Assembly (NCBI GenBank): GCA_027294925.1 | Contig: JAPULM010000624.1 | Coordinates: forward strand, 1 to 5,337 | Origin: a bacterium | Lineage (GTDB): Bacteria > Tectomicrobia > Entotheonellia > Entotheonellales > Entotheonellaceae | Direction of reading: 5' to 3' | DNA length: 5,337 bases | Shown here: in pieces, positions 4,801 to 5,337 of the stretch | How the letters are laid out: every line of letters starts with the position of its first letter | How positions within the stretch are numbered: position 1 is the stretch's first letter | Made by a program: the position numbers and the translations under genes | The notes under the pieces: model-generated | The model's input: only the letters and a program-made list of their open reading frames with translations | What the model was told of the DNA's origin: nothing | Database searches by the model: none

Positions 4801-5337
4801 ATGGTTCAGACAAAGATTCGCAGTATTGACGGCGATGGGCACGTCATCGAAGACGTTTCCCAACTGATCGAATACATGGAGGCGCCGTATCGTAACTGGT
4901 ACGGCCAGGGCCGTGGAGGGATTATCGCCCTAACCCCAAGCGACGGCGCCCCACGGGGGTTAGGTGGCAAGTTTACCAGTGGCCCTGGAAATAATACCGA
5001 GTCGTGGCTCACCATGATGCAGGAAGGCGCTCTAGAGACCGCTATTTTGTTTCCTACCGCAGGACTTTATGCAGGCCTTTTAAGAGATCCTGATTATGCG
5101 GTTGCATATTGCCGTGCCTATAACAACTGGCTCGCTAAAGAGTTACTCAAACCTTCTGAAGGTTTGCTCGGGGTCGCTTTGCTGCCGGTACAGGATAGCA
5201 AAGAGGCGGCTAGTGAATTGCGTCGGGCCAAACAAGAGCTCGGCTTGGCCGGCGCCATGCTTCCGGCTGATGGTGGCCACTTGCTAGGCCATCGCCAATA
5301 CGATCCCATCTATCAGGCGGCTGCTGAAGTCGACATG
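4801..5337 (+). CDS. Metal-dependent amidohydrolase (Amidohydro_2, ACMSD-like), N-terminal part
   Basis: This is the first 179 codons of a protein that continues past the right edge without a stop. It resembles the amidohydrolase-related branch that contains 2-amino-3-carboxymuconate semialdehyde decarboxylase (ACMSD), TIM-barrel enzymes that use a metal ion to hydrolyse or decarboxylate small molecules. The N-terminus has D10-G-D12-G-H14-x2-E17, the DxDxH-E form common in this branch, where the first metal-ligand histidine of classical members is replaced by aspartate. Further family features are an LFP segment near 83-85, a Y107-N-N-W110 helix motif and the G124-VALLP-x-Q-D132 strand and turn. 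The remaining histidines and the catalytic aspartate lie beyond the window. The start ATG 4801 has GGAGG (4790-4794) six bases upstream, a very strong site. Position suggests co-function with the methyltransferase, but its substrate is unknown. Confidence 0.88.
   Translation, partial: MVQTKIRSIDGDGHVIEDVSQLIEYMEAPYRNWYGQGRGGIIALTPSDGAPRGLGGKFTSGPGNNTESWLTMMQEGALETAILFPTAGLYAGLLRDPDYAVAYCRAYNNWLAKELLKPSEGLLGVALLPVQDSKEAASELRRAKQELGLAGAMLPADGGHLLGHRQYDPIYQAAAEVDM

Overview
The window looks like bacterial chromosomal DNA of moderate G+C. Strong GGAGG-type ribosome binding sites, at least one GTG start and probably one TTG start suggest a Gram-positive (Firmicutes-like) organism, perhaps a Sulfobacillus-like lineage. 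That is a guess from style; nothing here fixes the taxonomy. No rRNA, tRNA, CRISPR array or intact insertion sequence was found.

The left third (1-1925) is sparse and accessory in character. A minus-strand gene appears to begin at the left edge (start codon at 3-1). Two small unnamed genes then point away from each other: smallA (564 to 304, minus) and smallB (974 to 1216, plus). Their products align without a gap over about 62 residues, with roughly 20 identities by hand count, so they look like diverged copies of one undescribed small family. A third small gene (about 1260-1511, plus, probable TTG start) follows smallB. The rest of this part is non-coding or decayed: a hairpin-rich spacer at 575-963, and 1512-1925 with possible remnants of a broken reading frame and a transposon-end-like repeat.

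The middle (1926-3477) is an MFS drug/metabolite efflux transporter of the DHA2 type on the minus strand, closed by a perfect 14-bp-stem terminator just past its stop codon.

The right third (3478-5337) holds a 361-bp divergent intergenic region, then a class I SAM-dependent methyltransferase (3839-4669) and the start of an ACMSD-like metal-dependent amidohydrolase (4801 to beyond the right edge). Both are on the plus strand with textbook ribosome binding sites. A good sigma-70/sigma-A type promoter lies about 110 bp upstream of the methyltransferase, and a weaker one may precede the amidohydrolase. An exporter divergent from a methyltransferase and a hydrolase would suit small-molecule modification, breakdown and export, but no substrate can be named and the link is only by position.

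The item most likely to be new is the smallA/smallB family together with its smallC neighbour.
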